Part shown: one piece after another, positions 15,966 to 24,539 of the stretch
Layout of the letters: every line of letters starts with the position of its first letter
Position numbering within the stretch: the first letter of the stretch is position 1
Source: Martelella endophytica
GTDB lineage: Bacteria; Pseudomonadota; Alphaproteobacteria; Rhizobiales; Rhizobiaceae
Reading direction: 5' to 3'
Assembly: GCF_000960975.1 (NCBI RefSeq)
Contig: NZ_CP010803.1
Coordinates: 719,501 to 783,500 of the forward strand
DNA: 64,000 nucleotides
Made by a program: the position numbers and the translations under genes
The notes under the pieces: generated by a model
What the model saw: only the letters and a program-made list of their open reading frames with translations
Database searches by the model: none
What the model was told of the DNA's origin: nothing

Positions 15966-16945
15966 CACCCGAGCCTGATGCGCGGATCGACCGCGGCATA
16001 GAGAAGATCGACGATCAGGTTCACAAACGCGAACAGCAGCGCGAAGGTGAGCACAATGCCCTGGATCAGCGGCAGGTCGCGCTGCGAGATCGCCGTGATG
16101 GTGAGCTGGCCGAGGCCGGGCCAGGCGAAGATGCTTTCCGTCAGCACCGCCCCGCCAAGGAGCGCCCCGAACCTCAGACCGATGATCGACAATACCGGCA
16201 GCAGCGCATTGCGGAGCGCATGGCGGACGACCACGCGCGGCCTTCTGAGGCCCTTGGCATAGGCGGTGCGGACGAAATCCTCGCGCATCACCTCCAGCAT
16301 CGAGGCGCGAACCAGCCGCGAGATCACGGCGGCGGAATTGGCGGCCAGCGCCAGCGCCGGCAGCGCGATGTGCTTCAGAGAATCCGAAAGCGGCGTCAGA
16401 TTGCCGGTGAAGGCATCGCCCAGCGAGGGCACGATGCCCTCTCCGCGCCCGACGGCCGGCAGCCAGCCGAGCTGGACGGCAAAGGCGAGCATCAGCAGGA
16501 GACCGAGCCAGTAGACCGGCATCGACACGCCGAGCTGGGCGAACAGCATGGCGAAGCTGTCGATCCACGAGCCCTGCCGCATCGCCGCCAGCACGCCAAG
16601 CGTCATGCCGATGGCGACGGCGATGATCAGCGAGACGATGGCAAGCTCCAGCGTCGCGGGCAGTCGGTCGGCGATGATTTTCGACACCGGCTCGTTCTGG
16701 AAGATCGACATGCCCATGTCGCCGCGAAGAAGATGGGCGAAATAGGAAAGCAGACGCTGATACCAGGGCAGGTCGAGGCCGAGGGCGGAGCGCAGGCTGG
16801 CAATACCCTCGGGGCTCGCATCCTGGCCGAGCAGCACGGCGGCAGGATCACCGGGGATCAGCAGCAACAGGCAGAAGGTCACGATCACGGTACCGACCGC
16901 CATCGGGATCAGGAGCAGGAGGCGTCGGATCACATAGGCTGGCAT
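15965..16945 (-). CDS. oppB: Oligopeptide/dipeptide ABC transporter permease (OppB/DppB)
   Basis: A 326-residue permease. It begins with the family-typical MPAYVIRRLLLLIPMAVGTVIVTFCLLLL first membrane helix, has the large periplasmic loop with the ILLGQDASPEGIASLR-like region, and the EAA loop RASMLEVMREDFVRTAYAKGLRRPRVVVRHALRN. GGAGG lies six bases before the ATG. It partners OppC and follows the two M24-like genes by 28 bases. Confidence 0.9.
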   Translation of the reverse strand: MPAYVIRRLLLLIPMAVGTVIVTFCLLLLIPGDPAAVLLGQDASPEGIASLRSALGLDLPWYQRLLSYFAHLLRGDMGMSIFQNEPVSKIIADRLPATLELAIVSLIIAVAIGMTLGVLAAMRQGSWIDSFAMLFAQLGVSMPVYWLGLLLMLAFAVQLGWLPAVGRGEGIVPSLGDAFTGNLTPLSDSLKHIALPALALAANSAAVISRLVRASMLEVMREDFVRTAYAKGLRRPRVVVRHALRNALLPVLSIIGLRFGALLGGAVLTESIFAWPGLGQLTITAISQRDLPLIQGIVLTFALLFAFVNLIVDLLYAAVDPRIRLG

Positions 16946-16973
16946 GGCTGCCTCCGCTTGGCCGGGATAAGGA

Positions 16974-18146
16974 TCATGACAGCACGATCTCCTCGAAACG
17001 GCGGGGGGAATTGGTCAGGGGCTCCGGTCCGTGTTCGGTCACCAGAACCGTATCGGCAAGCCGGAAGCCGCCGACCTCGGGAACGTAGAGCGCGGGTTCG
17101 CTGGAGCAGATCATTCCGGCGACAAGCACGGTCTGATCGCCGGCCTCGACCCAGGGCGGCTCATGAAAGGCGACTCCCATGCCGTGGCCGACGCGGTGCT
17201 TCAGATAGGGCGTCATGCCCGCCTCGCGGATGAAACTCAGCGCCGCGATGTCGGCGGAAGCGCAGGTTCTGCCGGCGACGAGGCCGGCCGTACCGATCGC
17301 CTGCGCCTCGCTGGCAATACGGTAATAGGACTCGTGCTCGATGCTCGGCTCTCCGAGAATGAAGGTTCGCTCGCTCTCGGCGGCGCGCCCGCCGACCCGA
17401 CAGCCGAGCGACAGAATGAAGCTCTCGCCGGGCGTGATCCGCCGGCTTGAAATGATGCCGTGCGGGTAGGCCGAATTGGGCCCGCCATAGACGAGGCCGC
17501 CGGCGAGCGTATTGACGTTCATGATCTCGTCGTGCTCGCTTTCCATGATGTCGAGCGCACTCCGGACCACATGGGCCTCAAGCGTGATTTCACTCGGCAG
17601 CGGCTTGCCGGCGCGGAAGAGATCGGTGACCAGATCGACGCCGGCCGTGACCATGGCGTCGGAAATCCGCGCAGCCTCCCGGTGAAGCGCGATCTCTTCG
17701 GGATATTTCACCTGGCGCATGCCCGAGACGATGTCGCTCGCCACAACACGGTTGTCCGGAAAGAGCGCGGCAAGCTCGCCGGCGCGGGCGACCGACAGAC
17801 CGTGGGAATGGGCCACGTCGCCGGACACTCGGCCGAGCGAACGGGCAAGCAAGGAGAAAGCCCGCTCCACGCCCGGAAACTCGAAATAGACCAGCGTTTC
17901 TGCGGCAACGGCCTGACGTGCCGCATGCTCGCGCTCCAGCTCCGGCAGCAGCAGGATCGTGTCGCTGGCCGTCAGCGCCAGCGCCACCGGCCGCTCGTTC
18001 GGGCGGAAGGAGAAGCCGGTCGTGTAAAGCACGTCATCGGCGGCATCAAGGATAAGGAGACCGATGCCGCGCTCGGCCATCCTGGCGCGGATATCGCGGT
18101 GCAATCGCTCGTAGAAGGATGTCGGCAGACGTTGTGAAAAACCCAT
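16974..18146 (-). CDS. M24-fold (pita-bread) hydrolase, Xaa-Pro-peptidase/creatinase-like, altered metal site (copy 1)
   Basis: A 390-residue protein with a creatinase-type N-terminal domain (residues 1-150) and a pita-bread C-terminal domain. Of the five usual metal ligands, His321 (GHGMGVAFHEPP) and Glu350 (SSEPALYVPE) remain, but the two aspartates are replaced by Ser246 (ILSLGCRVG) and Glu257 (AAESERT), and the last glutamate by Ala364 (FRLADTVLVT). It is therefore either a creatinase-like metal-free hydrolase or has a different metal site. It starts 10 bases after its paralogue and precedes oppB, so it likely acts on the imported compound in the cytoplasm. Confidence 0.8.
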   Translation of the reverse strand: MGFSQRLPTSFYERLHRDIRARMAERGIGLLILDAADDVLYTTGFSFRPNERPVALALTASDTILLLPELEREHAARQAVAAETLVYFEFPGVERAFSLLARSLGRVSGDVAHSHGLSVARAGELAALFPDNRVVASDIVSGMRQVKYPEEIALHREAARISDAMVTAGVDLVTDLFRAGKPLPSEITLEAHVVRSALDIMESEHDEIMNVNTLAGGLVYGGPNSAYPHGIISSRRITPGESFILSLGCRVGGRAAESERTFILGEPSIEHESYYRIASEAQAIGTAGLVAGRTCASADIAALSFIREAGMTPYLKHRVGHGMGVAFHEPPWVEAGDQTVLVAGMICSSEPALYVPEVGGFRLADTVLVTEHGPEPLTNSPRRFEEIVLS

Positions 18147-18156
18147 GTCTCCGACC

Positions 18157-19332
18157 TCAGGCGATGATCACGTCGGCGAGCGCGCGCGGATAGTGGGTCA
18201 TGCTGTCCGGGCCATCCGCAGTCACCAGCACCGTGTCGGCGATGCGGTAGCCGGCGAAGCCGGGCACGAAGATGGCCGGTTCCGACGAGGTGATCATGCC
18301 CGGCTCGAGGATCGTCTCGTCGCCGGCTTCCACCCATGGCGGCTCGTGGAACATGATGCCCATGCCATGGCCGACGCGGTGCAGCAGATACTCGTTCATG
18401 CCGGACTCGCGAATGTAGGCGAGCGCCCGGTTGTCGGCGGAGGCACAGGTATGACCGGCAACAAGCCCGGCGGTGCCAAGGCGCTGCGCCTCGAAGGCGA
18501 CGGCATAGTGTTCCTGCTGCGTCTTCGTCGGCTCGCCAATGAACAGCGTCCGCTCGCTTTCGGCAGCACGGCCGCCGACGCGACAGCCGAGCGACAGGAT
18601 GATGCTTTCGCCGCGCTTCACCGGATTGCCTGTCGGCATGCCGTGCGGAAAGGCGGAGCGCGCGCCGGAATAGACGAGCCCGCTGGCAAGCCCCTGCACC
18701 AGCATCACGCCTTCGTGCTCCTCATGCATGATCTTCATCGCATGGCGGGAGACATAGGATTCGATCTCGATCTCGCTCGGAAGGACGCCGCCCGATGCCA
18801 TGGCATCGGCGATCAGCGCCACGCCGGCCTTCACCATTTCGTCGGAGATCCGCGATGCCTCGCGGTGAAGCGCGATTTCTTCCGGATATTTGCGCAGGCG
18901 CATCTTCTGGACGATGTCGGTCGGGATATGGCGCGAAGCGTTCGGAAAGGCGCGCTCGATCGGCCCAATGCGGGCAAGCGAGATACCCGCCGAATAGGCG
19001 ACCGAGCCCGTCACATTCGACAAGGTCCGGCCGAGGACGTCAGACCAGGTGTCGACGCCGGGAAACTCGAAGTAGATGATCGGCTCGGCGGCAATGTTCT
19101 GGTGGGCAGCGTGCGCCTCTTCCAGCTTGGGAATCAGCAGAAAGGCGCGATCCCGCGTGATCGCAAACACCACCGGACGCTCGGTCGTATAGTGCGAAAA
19201 GCCGGTCGTGTAGATGACGTCGTCATTGGAATCGAGCAGCAGCAGATCAATGCCGGCCGCATCCATTCCGGCGCGGATATCGGCATGCACCCTTGCGTAA
19301 AAATCCGGTCCGAGAACCTGTCTGAAAGCCAT
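18157..19332 (-). CDS. M24-fold (pita-bread) hydrolase, Xaa-Pro-peptidase/creatinase-like, altered metal site (copy 2)
   Basis: A 391-residue paralogue of the next gene, recognisably similar along its whole length (for example HRVGHGMGIMFHEPPWVEAGD and ILSLGCRVGGRAAESERT are shared). It carries the same replacements at three of the five M24 metal positions, with His and one Glu kept. The shared change in two diverged copies argues for a selected function, not decay. Such tandem pairs can form heteromers, which is speculation here. It follows the binding-protein gene after 184 bases that hold a palindromic repeat. Confidence 0.8.
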   Translation of the reverse strand: MAFRQVLGPDFYARVHADIRAGMDAAGIDLLLLDSNDDVIYTTGFSHYTTERPVVFAITRDRAFLLIPKLEEAHAAHQNIAAEPIIYFEFPGVDTWSDVLGRTLSNVTGSVAYSAGISLARIGPIERAFPNASRHIPTDIVQKMRLRKYPEEIALHREASRISDEMVKAGVALIADAMASGGVLPSEIEIESYVSRHAMKIMHEEHEGVMLVQGLASGLVYSGARSAFPHGMPTGNPVKRGESIILSLGCRVGGRAAESERTLFIGEPTKTQQEHYAVAFEAQRLGTAGLVAGHTCASADNRALAYIRESGMNEYLLHRVGHGMGIMFHEPPWVEAGDETILEPGMITSSEPAIFVPGFAGYRIADTVLVTADGPDSMTHYPRALADVIIA

Positions 19333-19434
19333 TATGTCGTGTCCGTAAGATGTTTTCGGAGCTAAAGACTTGCTCCATCAATCTCTCCCATTGAGGGGGG
19401 AGATGTCCTTTCATCGGCGTCCGTCTCACTCTCC

Positions 19435-19469
19435 GGCGTCACCCTCGGGACAAGCCAGAGGATGACGCC
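19435..19469. repeat. Dispersed-type palindrome between the binding-protein and M24 genes
   Basis: Positions 19435-19446 and 19458-19469 form a 12-bp stem with one mismatch (a G-U pair in the minus-strand RNA) and an 11-base loop, GGGACAAGCCA. The core CCTCGGGACAAGCC...GAGGATGACG resembles an intergenic palindrome I recall as common in rhizobial genomes; that recall needs a genome search. Placed just after the binding-protein gene, it could protect the upstream transcript from 3' decay. Confidence 0.6.
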
Positions 19470-19516
19470 CGTGAAGAGGAAGAGCTTTCCGATCACTGCC
19501 TATACGGGTCCGCCCT

Positions 19517-21055
19517 TTACTGCCCGAGCCCGATCAGGCCGCGGAAGGTGCCGCGCGGGTTGGCGACGACATCGAAGGGAATGTCCTTCGAATAGAACAG
19601 CTGATAGCCCTGATCGGAGATAATGTAGTAGGGCAGTTCCTCGGCGAGGATCGCCGCCGCCTTCTGGTAGGCTTCGGTGCGCTTCGCCTGATCCAGGCTC
19701 GAGCGGCCCTGCTTCAGGAGGTCGTCGACTTCCGGGTTCGAGTAGCCGCCCCAGTTGGTCGAGCCGCCGGTGGTGAGCTGCGCAAAGAGCAGGCGGTCCG
19801 GATCGGTGATGTTGAGCCAGCCCAGCAGCGCGATCTGGTGCTCGCCCTTCTGCACGTAATTGGTGGAGAAGGTCGGCCAGTCGGCAATCTTGACCTCGGC
19901 GTTCACTCCGGCCTGCTGCATCATCGCCTGGATGAATTCGACCGACTGGATGCGGTTCGGGTCCTCGCTGTGGGTCGAGAGCGTGACGGTCAGCGGCTGT
20001 CCGTCCTTGTCGAGGATGCCGTCGCCGTTGCTGTCGCTCCAGCCGAGTGCGTTGAACTTGGCAATCGCGCCTTCGACATCGAAGCTCGGCTGCTTGACGT
20101 CCGCGGTATAGGCCCAGGAGGTCGGCATCAGGACCGAGGTCGCGACCTCGTCGACGCCCTGGTAGATCTGGTTCACGATCGTGTCCTGGTCGACCAGCAT
20201 GGCGAAGGCCTGGCGCATTTCCGGATCGGACAGCAGCGGGTCGGAGACATTGAAGTTCAGGTAGGTGACGCCAAGGCCCGGCATGATGGCATCGCCGAAG
20301 CGGTCGTCGGCTTCGAGCCGCTTGATGTCCTGCGGCGATAGCGGCGCCTGGATCGCGTCGAGGTCACCGGCTTCGAGCGCCTGGGCGCGCGAGGTGTTGT
20401 CGGCGATGATCTGGATCTTCGCATCCTCGACCTTCGGAGCTGTACCCCAGTAATTTTCATTGACGGAAAGCTCGATGTCGCTGCCGCGGTTCCAGGCTTC
20501 AAGCGTCATCGGGCCGGCGCCGAGCGGATCGGTGGCGAGATCGCGGCCGCCCTCGACGGCAGCCTTGGAGACGATGCCCATGTCGAGATAGGACAGCAGC
20601 GGCGCATAGGGGGACGAGAGCGTGAACTTCACCGTCTGGGGATCGACGGCCTCGACCTTTTCGATGGGGGTGTAGAGCGTGCGCTGCGGAGCGTTGAAAT
20701 CGGGATCGAGGATAGTCTCGAAGGTGAAGACCACGTCATCGGCGGTCAGCGGCGAGCCGTCGGAGAACTTCAGGTCCGGACGCAGCTTGAAGACGATGGT
20801 GGTCGGGTCCGGGCTTTCCCAGCTTTCGGCCAGCTCCGGCTTCGGCTCGAGCGAGGACGAAAGATCGACGAGGCCGGAATAGATGAGGTTCGCGGTACGC
20901 TGGGCCGTGGTGTCGCGGGTCAGCCGCGGATCGAGCGTGCCGGCGTCGACATCCGTGCCGATGACGACGGTTTCCATCTCTGCGGCGAAGCCGGAATGGG
21001 CGGCGCCGAGCGCCAGGATGGCGGCAAGGGATGCGGAAAGAAGAAGCGGTTTCAT
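19517..21055 (-). CDS. oppA: Peptide ABC transporter solute-binding protein (family 5, OppA/DppA-like)
   Basis: A 512-residue periplasmic protein. A Sec signal peptide covers residues 1-24 (MKPLLLSASLAAILALGAAHS, cleaved near GFAA/EME). The family 5 pattern follows: LDPRLTRDTTAQRTANLIYSGLVDL, then KFSDGSPLTADDVVFTFETILDP. It delivers its ligand to OppBC. Family 5 proteins bind peptides, but also other compounds such as opines. It lies 30 bases after gntR, so the regulator gene and the transporter form one transcript, with AGAGGGA nine bases before the ATG. Confidence 0.9.
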   Translation of the reverse strand: MKPLLLSASLAAILALGAAHSGFAAEMETVVIGTDVDAGTLDPRLTRDTTAQRTANLIYSGLVDLSSSLEPKPELAESWESPDPTTIVFKLRPDLKFSDGSPLTADDVVFTFETILDPDFNAPQRTLYTPIEKVEAVDPQTVKFTLSSPYAPLLSYLDMGIVSKAAVEGGRDLATDPLGAGPMTLEAWNRGSDIELSVNENYWGTAPKVEDAKIQIIADNTSRAQALEAGDLDAIQAPLSPQDIKRLEADDRFGDAIMPGLGVTYLNFNVSDPLLSDPEMRQAFAMLVDQDTIVNQIYQGVDEVATSVLMPTSWAYTADVKQPSFDVEGAIAKFNALGWSDSNGDGILDKDGQPLTVTLSTHSEDPNRIQSVEFIQAMMQQAGVNAEVKIADWPTFSTNYVQKGEHQIALLGWLNITDPDRLLFAQLTTGGSTNWGGYSNPEVDDLLKQGRSSLDQAKRTEAYQKAAAILAEELPYYIISDQGYQLFYSKDIPFDVVANPRGTFRGLIGLGQ

Positions 21056-21085
21056 GATTTATTCCCTCTGGTTGGTTTGACGCTG

Positions 21086-22111
21086 CTATCCTGCGACCTT
21101 CTTTGGCGGGTTTCTGGGATCAGCGGTTTCGGATTGGGCGCGCTGGCGGCGAAGCAGAGCAAGCTGCGGCGTCAGCGCGCTTTCGATATGCCCCGGGTCC
21201 GGCGCGTGGCGGTACTCGAAACAGGGGATGCCGGGCGCGGCGAGCTCGGCGACCTCATCGGCACCCGAGGCGAAGATCACCGCATCACAGCGCGACAGCG
21301 TCTCCCTCAGATCGGGCGCGGAAGACCAGGTGACGGTGATGTCGGACACATGCGGCGCAAACTCACGCACGCTCGGGCGCATGATCGCGATATATTCCTT
21401 GAAGTGGGTAACGGCGGCAACGCGCGTGCGCGGGTCGAGGCCTGCGAGGTTCTGACGGGTCATCTGCGACGGGATGAAGTGAAGGCCGAGCACATTGCCG
21501 GCCGGCACCAGCGTCCTCACCTCTGCCTCGCGATGGCGGAAGGTCAGGACGAGATCGGCATCCGCACAGCGCTTGCGCCATTCGGCCGATTTCGCCAGCG
21601 TGTCGAGCGGCACCAGCCGAATGTGATCACCCTGTAAGAACATCGGCCGCAACTCCTCGACATAGTCGCGCCCCGGCCCTTCGAAGATGCAGACGAAGAC
21701 GATATCGAGCGCGGCATCGTGGCGCGGCAGGCGCGCCTGCGCATTGATCATCGAGACGAGCGACATGGTGGAGAGCCCACGGGCCTCGGCCTTGTCGATC
21801 AGCCGGGCAATATCGTCGCGCAACTCGTCGATCGGCAGGGCCGCGCGGTTCTTCTGGTGAGCGCCCAGCACGGAATAGGCACCGAGCCCCGGACGCATCT
21901 CGACCAGGCCGGCATCGCGAAGCTTCTTGTAGACCTCGGCGACCGTCATCGGCGCGATGCCGAGATCGCCGGCGAGATGGCGGACGGAGGGAAGCTTGGT
22001 GCCATGAGGAATGTCACCGAAGGCCAGCGCGTAGCTCATCAGCCCGTGCAGCTGGGTGCCGACCGGAACGGGAAGCGACTTGTCGATGGCTGTGGCGTCG
22101 ATCGGAAACAT
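21086..22111 (-). CDS. GntR-family regulator with periplasmic-binding-like effector domain
   Basis: A 341-residue regulator. The winged helix is near residues 20-80 (FGDIPHGTKLPSVRHLAGDLGIAPMTVAEVYKKLRDAGLVEMRPGLGAYSV). It is followed by a long domain that is not the FCD or UTRA type and reads like an alternating alpha/beta sensor (LDIVFVCIFEGPGRDYVEELRP, ADLVLTFRHREAEVR). First gene of the peptide operon, so it is autoregulated if it acts locally. A CTAGT-N5-ACTAG palindrome 14 bases upstream, with a related site in front of the divergent reductase, is the likely operator. Confidence 0.8.
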   Translation of the reverse strand: MFPIDATAIDKSLPVPVGTQLHGLMSYALAFGDIPHGTKLPSVRHLAGDLGIAPMTVAEVYKKLRDAGLVEMRPGLGAYSVLGAHQKNRAALPIDELRDDIARLIDKAEARGLSTMSLVSMINAQARLPRHDAALDIVFVCIFEGPGRDYVEELRPMFLQGDHIRLVPLDTLAKSAEWRKRCADADLVLTFRHREAEVRTLVPAGNVLGLHFIPSQMTRQNLAGLDPRTRVAAVTHFKEYIAIMRPSVREFAPHVSDITVTWSSAPDLRETLSRCDAVIFASGADEVAELAAPGIPCFEYRHAPDPGHIESALTPQLALLRRQRAQSETADPRNPPKKVAG

Positions 22112-22124
22112 GTGTTCTTTCCAT

Positions 22125-22139
22125 CTAGTACACCACTAG
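22125..22139. promoter_or_regulatory. Palindromic operator upstream of gntR/opp operon
   Basis: CTAGTACACCACTAG, a perfect 5-bp inverted repeat with 5-base spacer, 14 bases before the gntR start. Its core TAGTACACCACT recurs as TAATACACCATT on the opposite strand at 22317-22328, directly before the divergent aldo/keto reductase. The 217-base gap is otherwise AT-rich promoter DNA. Confidence 0.6.
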
Positions 22140-22313
22140 CGTAGCAAGCATTTTGAAATTGGCAAGAGCGTCTGCCTATTTTTTGAATACAGTTTGCATA
22201 CGGTTGTTTTTTGTGCATTTATTGTCGTCAAGACGGCTCAAAAGAGCGAATTTTGCCCATTGAGGCCGGCATGCCGCTGGTATCGCCGAGCTGATCTTCA
22301 GGGCACATTGCAG

Positions 22314-22328
22314 TAGAATGGTGTATTA
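22314..22328 (+). promoter_or_regulatory. -10 element and operator abutting the reductase start codon
   Basis: TAGAAT at 22314-22319 matches the sigma-70 -10 box at five of six positions, which puts the transcription start at about 22326-22329, at the ATG itself. The second copy of the GntR-type site (TAATACACCATT on the minus strand, 22317-22328) overlaps it. The -35 (CTGATC, 22291-22296) is weak. No Shine-Dalgarno is visible, so the mRNA may be leaderless. Confidence 0.45.
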
Positions 22329-23294
22329 ATGGATTATGTCTCCCTTGGAAAAACCGGCCTCAAGATCTCGCGATTGGGACTTGGATGCATGACATTCGGC
22401 TCACCCGGATGGGCGCCGTGGGTGCTGGACGAGGCGGGATCGCGGCCGATCGTCGAAAAGTCGCTCGATCTCGGCATCAACTTCTTCGACACGGCCGACA
22501 TGTATTCCCGCGGCGAGAGCGAGACCGTCATCGGCAGCCTTCTCAAGGACTTGCCGCGCCACAAGCTGGTCATCGCCAGCAAGCTCTACAATCCGATGAG
22601 CGACGATCCGAACGATCGAGGCCTGTCGCGCAAGCATGTGTTCGAGGCGGTCGACGGCAGCCTCAAGCGTCTCGGCACGGACTATCTCGACCTGTGGCAA
22701 CTTCACCGCTTCGACTACGACACCCCGCTTGAAGAGACGCTCGATGCGCTGAACGACGTGGTGCGCTCCGGCAAGGTCCGTTACCTCGGCGCGTCATCGA
22801 TGTTTGCCTGGCAGTTCATGAAGGCCCTCGGCCTGCAGCGCGCCCATGGCTGGGCGCCGTTCGTCTCGATGCAGCCGCACTACAACCTGATCTATCGCGA
22901 GGAAGAGCGCGAAATGCTGCCGCTCTGCCGCTCCGAGGGCATCGGCGTCATTCCGTGGAGCCCGCTCGCCCGCGGCAGGCTCGCCGGTCGCGGCGAGACA
23001 ACGCGCTCCAGAAGCGATGCGACAGCCGGCGCCCTCTATGACCGCGCCGCCGAAACCGAGACCCGGATCGTCGAAGCGGTGCGCACCGTCGCCGAACGCC
23101 ATGGCCGGCCGATGGCGCAGATCGCCTATGCCTGGGTTGCGACCCGGCCCGGCATCACCGCGCCGCTGGTCGGCATTTCCAAGCTTCACCAGTTCGATGA
23201 TGCGGTTGCCGCGCTCGAGGTCGAACTGACCGATGAGGACGTCGCACTGATGGAAGCGCCCTATCAGACCCGGCCGGTCGCCGGGCACGTGTGA
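22329..23294 (+). CDS. Aldo/keto reductase
   Basis: A 321-residue AKR with the tetrad Asp54, Tyr59, Lys85 and His126 and the C-terminal NADPH-binding PLVGISKLHQFDDAVAAL segment. It resembles the voltage-gated-potassium-channel beta / YajO group of AKRs. Homology begins at the first residues (MDYVSLGKTGLKISRLGLGCM), so ATG 22329 is the start even though no ribosome site precedes it. It is divergent from the gntR-peptide operon and shares its operator motif, so it probably belongs to the same regulon. The carbonyl substrate is unknown. Confidence 0.85.
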   Translation: MDYVSLGKTGLKISRLGLGCMTFGSPGWAPWVLDEAGSRPIVEKSLDLGINFFDTADMYSRGESETVIGSLLKDLPRHKLVIASKLYNPMSDDPNDRGLSRKHVFEAVDGSLKRLGTDYLDLWQLHRFDYDTPLEETLDALNDVVRSGKVRYLGASSMFAWQFMKALGLQRAHGWAPFVSMQPHYNLIYREEEREMLPLCRSEGIGVIPWSPLARGRLAGRGETTRSRSDATAGALYDRAAETETRIVEAVRTVAERHGRPMAQIAYAWVATRPGITAPLVGISKLHQFDDAVAALEVELTDEDVALMEAPYQTRPVAGHV

Positions 23295-23309
23295 CACGGG
23301 AGATTGACG

Positions 23310-24482
23310 ATGGAACCGGGAAAAGACCTTGCCGAAATTACCGCCGGTCTCGACCGGCTCTATCGGTCGCGCACCAGCGCCGATGGTTTCCTGAACGCCG
23401 AGGGCCTGATCCCGGTCGCGGTCGCGCCGGTCGAGGCACGCGCGTTCGACAGCTATGACGCCGTGCGCGCGGCACTTGCCGCGCTCGACGAGCGGGTCGC
23501 CGATGCCGACATCGCGCCGCTGAGGCGGGATTACATCCTCGAGATGACAGACTCTCTCTGCGCCCTGATGGACACCTTCGAGGGCCGCCCGATCAGCTTT
23601 GCCGACCGGCTTTCCAGGCAGATCCGCATCGCACCCGGCCCTGTCGACGAGGCAATCCTCGATGAATACCGGGTCGTCATGCGCGATGCCCTGGATGAGC
23701 TTGGCTATCGCAGCGGCGACCTTGCGGCCGACACGGCTCGCTGGGAGGCCGAGAGACAGGTTCCGCCCGAGCAGGTGATCGAAAGGCTTGCCGACCTCAC
23801 CCGCGAGGCCCGTGAACGGACGGCGCGTTTCATGTATGACCTTTCCGCGGAGTGGATCGAGCCCGTCGGCGTCACCGACAAGCCGTTTTCGGCCTATTGC
23901 GATTATCCCGGCCGCAAGGTGCTGCTCAATCTCGATTTCCCCTACACCATCTACGACCTGAAACACCTTGCCGCCCACGAGGCATTTCCCGGCCATCTCG
24001 TCCACCTCGGCCTGCGCGAGATCTACGTTCGCGACGGCGCGATGCCGCTCGACGGTGCGCAGGTGGTGACCTCGTCCGCCTCCAGTGCACTATTTGAAGG
24101 CATTGCCGACAATGGCATGGCATTCATCGGCTGGACGGACACGCCGGACGACCAGATGGCGGTCAACCTTCAGCGGCTCAGAAGCGCGCTCCGCTGCAAT
24201 GCCGCGTGGATGCGCCATGCCGAGGGCCGCACGATGGAAGAAATCGTTCCGGTTATTGCCGCGGCGAGCTTCCAGTCCGAGGAGACCGTCGGCGGCCGCC
24301 TCGCCTTTCTGAACCACGCGCTGCGCGCCCCCTTCGTCTATGCCTACTGGGCCGGCGAGCGCGCTGTCGACGCCGTCTGGCAGACCGTCGCGCCGGACGA
24401 GCGCGCGCGGTTCTGGGCATCCCTCTACGGCCAGATGCACACGCCCGCAACGATCGCACGCTTCAGGGAGACGCACGGCTGA
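23310..24482 (+). CDS. DUF885-type zinc metallopeptidase-like protein
   Basis: A 390-residue mostly helical protein with the DUF885 zinc motif HEAFPGH (in LKHLAAHEAFPGHLVHL) and a downstream glutamate-rich helix (SSALFEGIADNGMAF) that should supply the third ligand. DUF885 proteins are thermolysin/M32-like predicted peptidases. This one is shorter than many members (about 550-600 residues) and has no signal peptide, so it would be cytoplasmic. ATG 23310 is chosen because GGGAG lies seven bases upstream; a TTG at 23304 is possible. It follows the reductase by 15 bases and fits the peptide-degradation theme across the divergent promoter. Confidence 0.75.
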   Translation: MEPGKDLAEITAGLDRLYRSRTSADGFLNAEGLIPVAVAPVEARAFDSYDAVRAALAALDERVADADIAPLRRDYILEMTDSLCALMDTFEGRPISFADRLSRQIRIAPGPVDEAILDEYRVVMRDALDELGYRSGDLAADTARWEAERQVPPEQVIERLADLTREARERTARFMYDLSAEWIEPVGVTDKPFSAYCDYPGRKVLLNLDFPYTIYDLKHLAAHEAFPGHLVHLGLREIYVRDGAMPLDGAQVVTSSASSALFEGIADNGMAFIGWTDTPDDQMAVNLQRLRSALRCNAAWMRHAEGRTMEEIVPVIAAASFQSEETVGGRLAFLNHALRAPFVYAYWAGERAVDAVWQTVAPDERARFWASLYGQMHTPATIARFRETHG

Positions 24483-24539
24483 TCAACCTCGCACGTCCCG
24501 GCTCCGGGGGACGGCCATCTCGGCCATCCGGCAAAAGGA

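Noticed and set aside
16974-19332. The two M24-like genes as a recent duplication artefact
   Set aside because: They have diverged clearly outside the motifs, are both intact and have separate short spacers, so this is an old functional pair.
19333-19516. A hidden small gene between oppA and the M24 gene
   Set aside because: No frame with a ribosome site and sensible composition; the gap is explained by the palindromic repeat.
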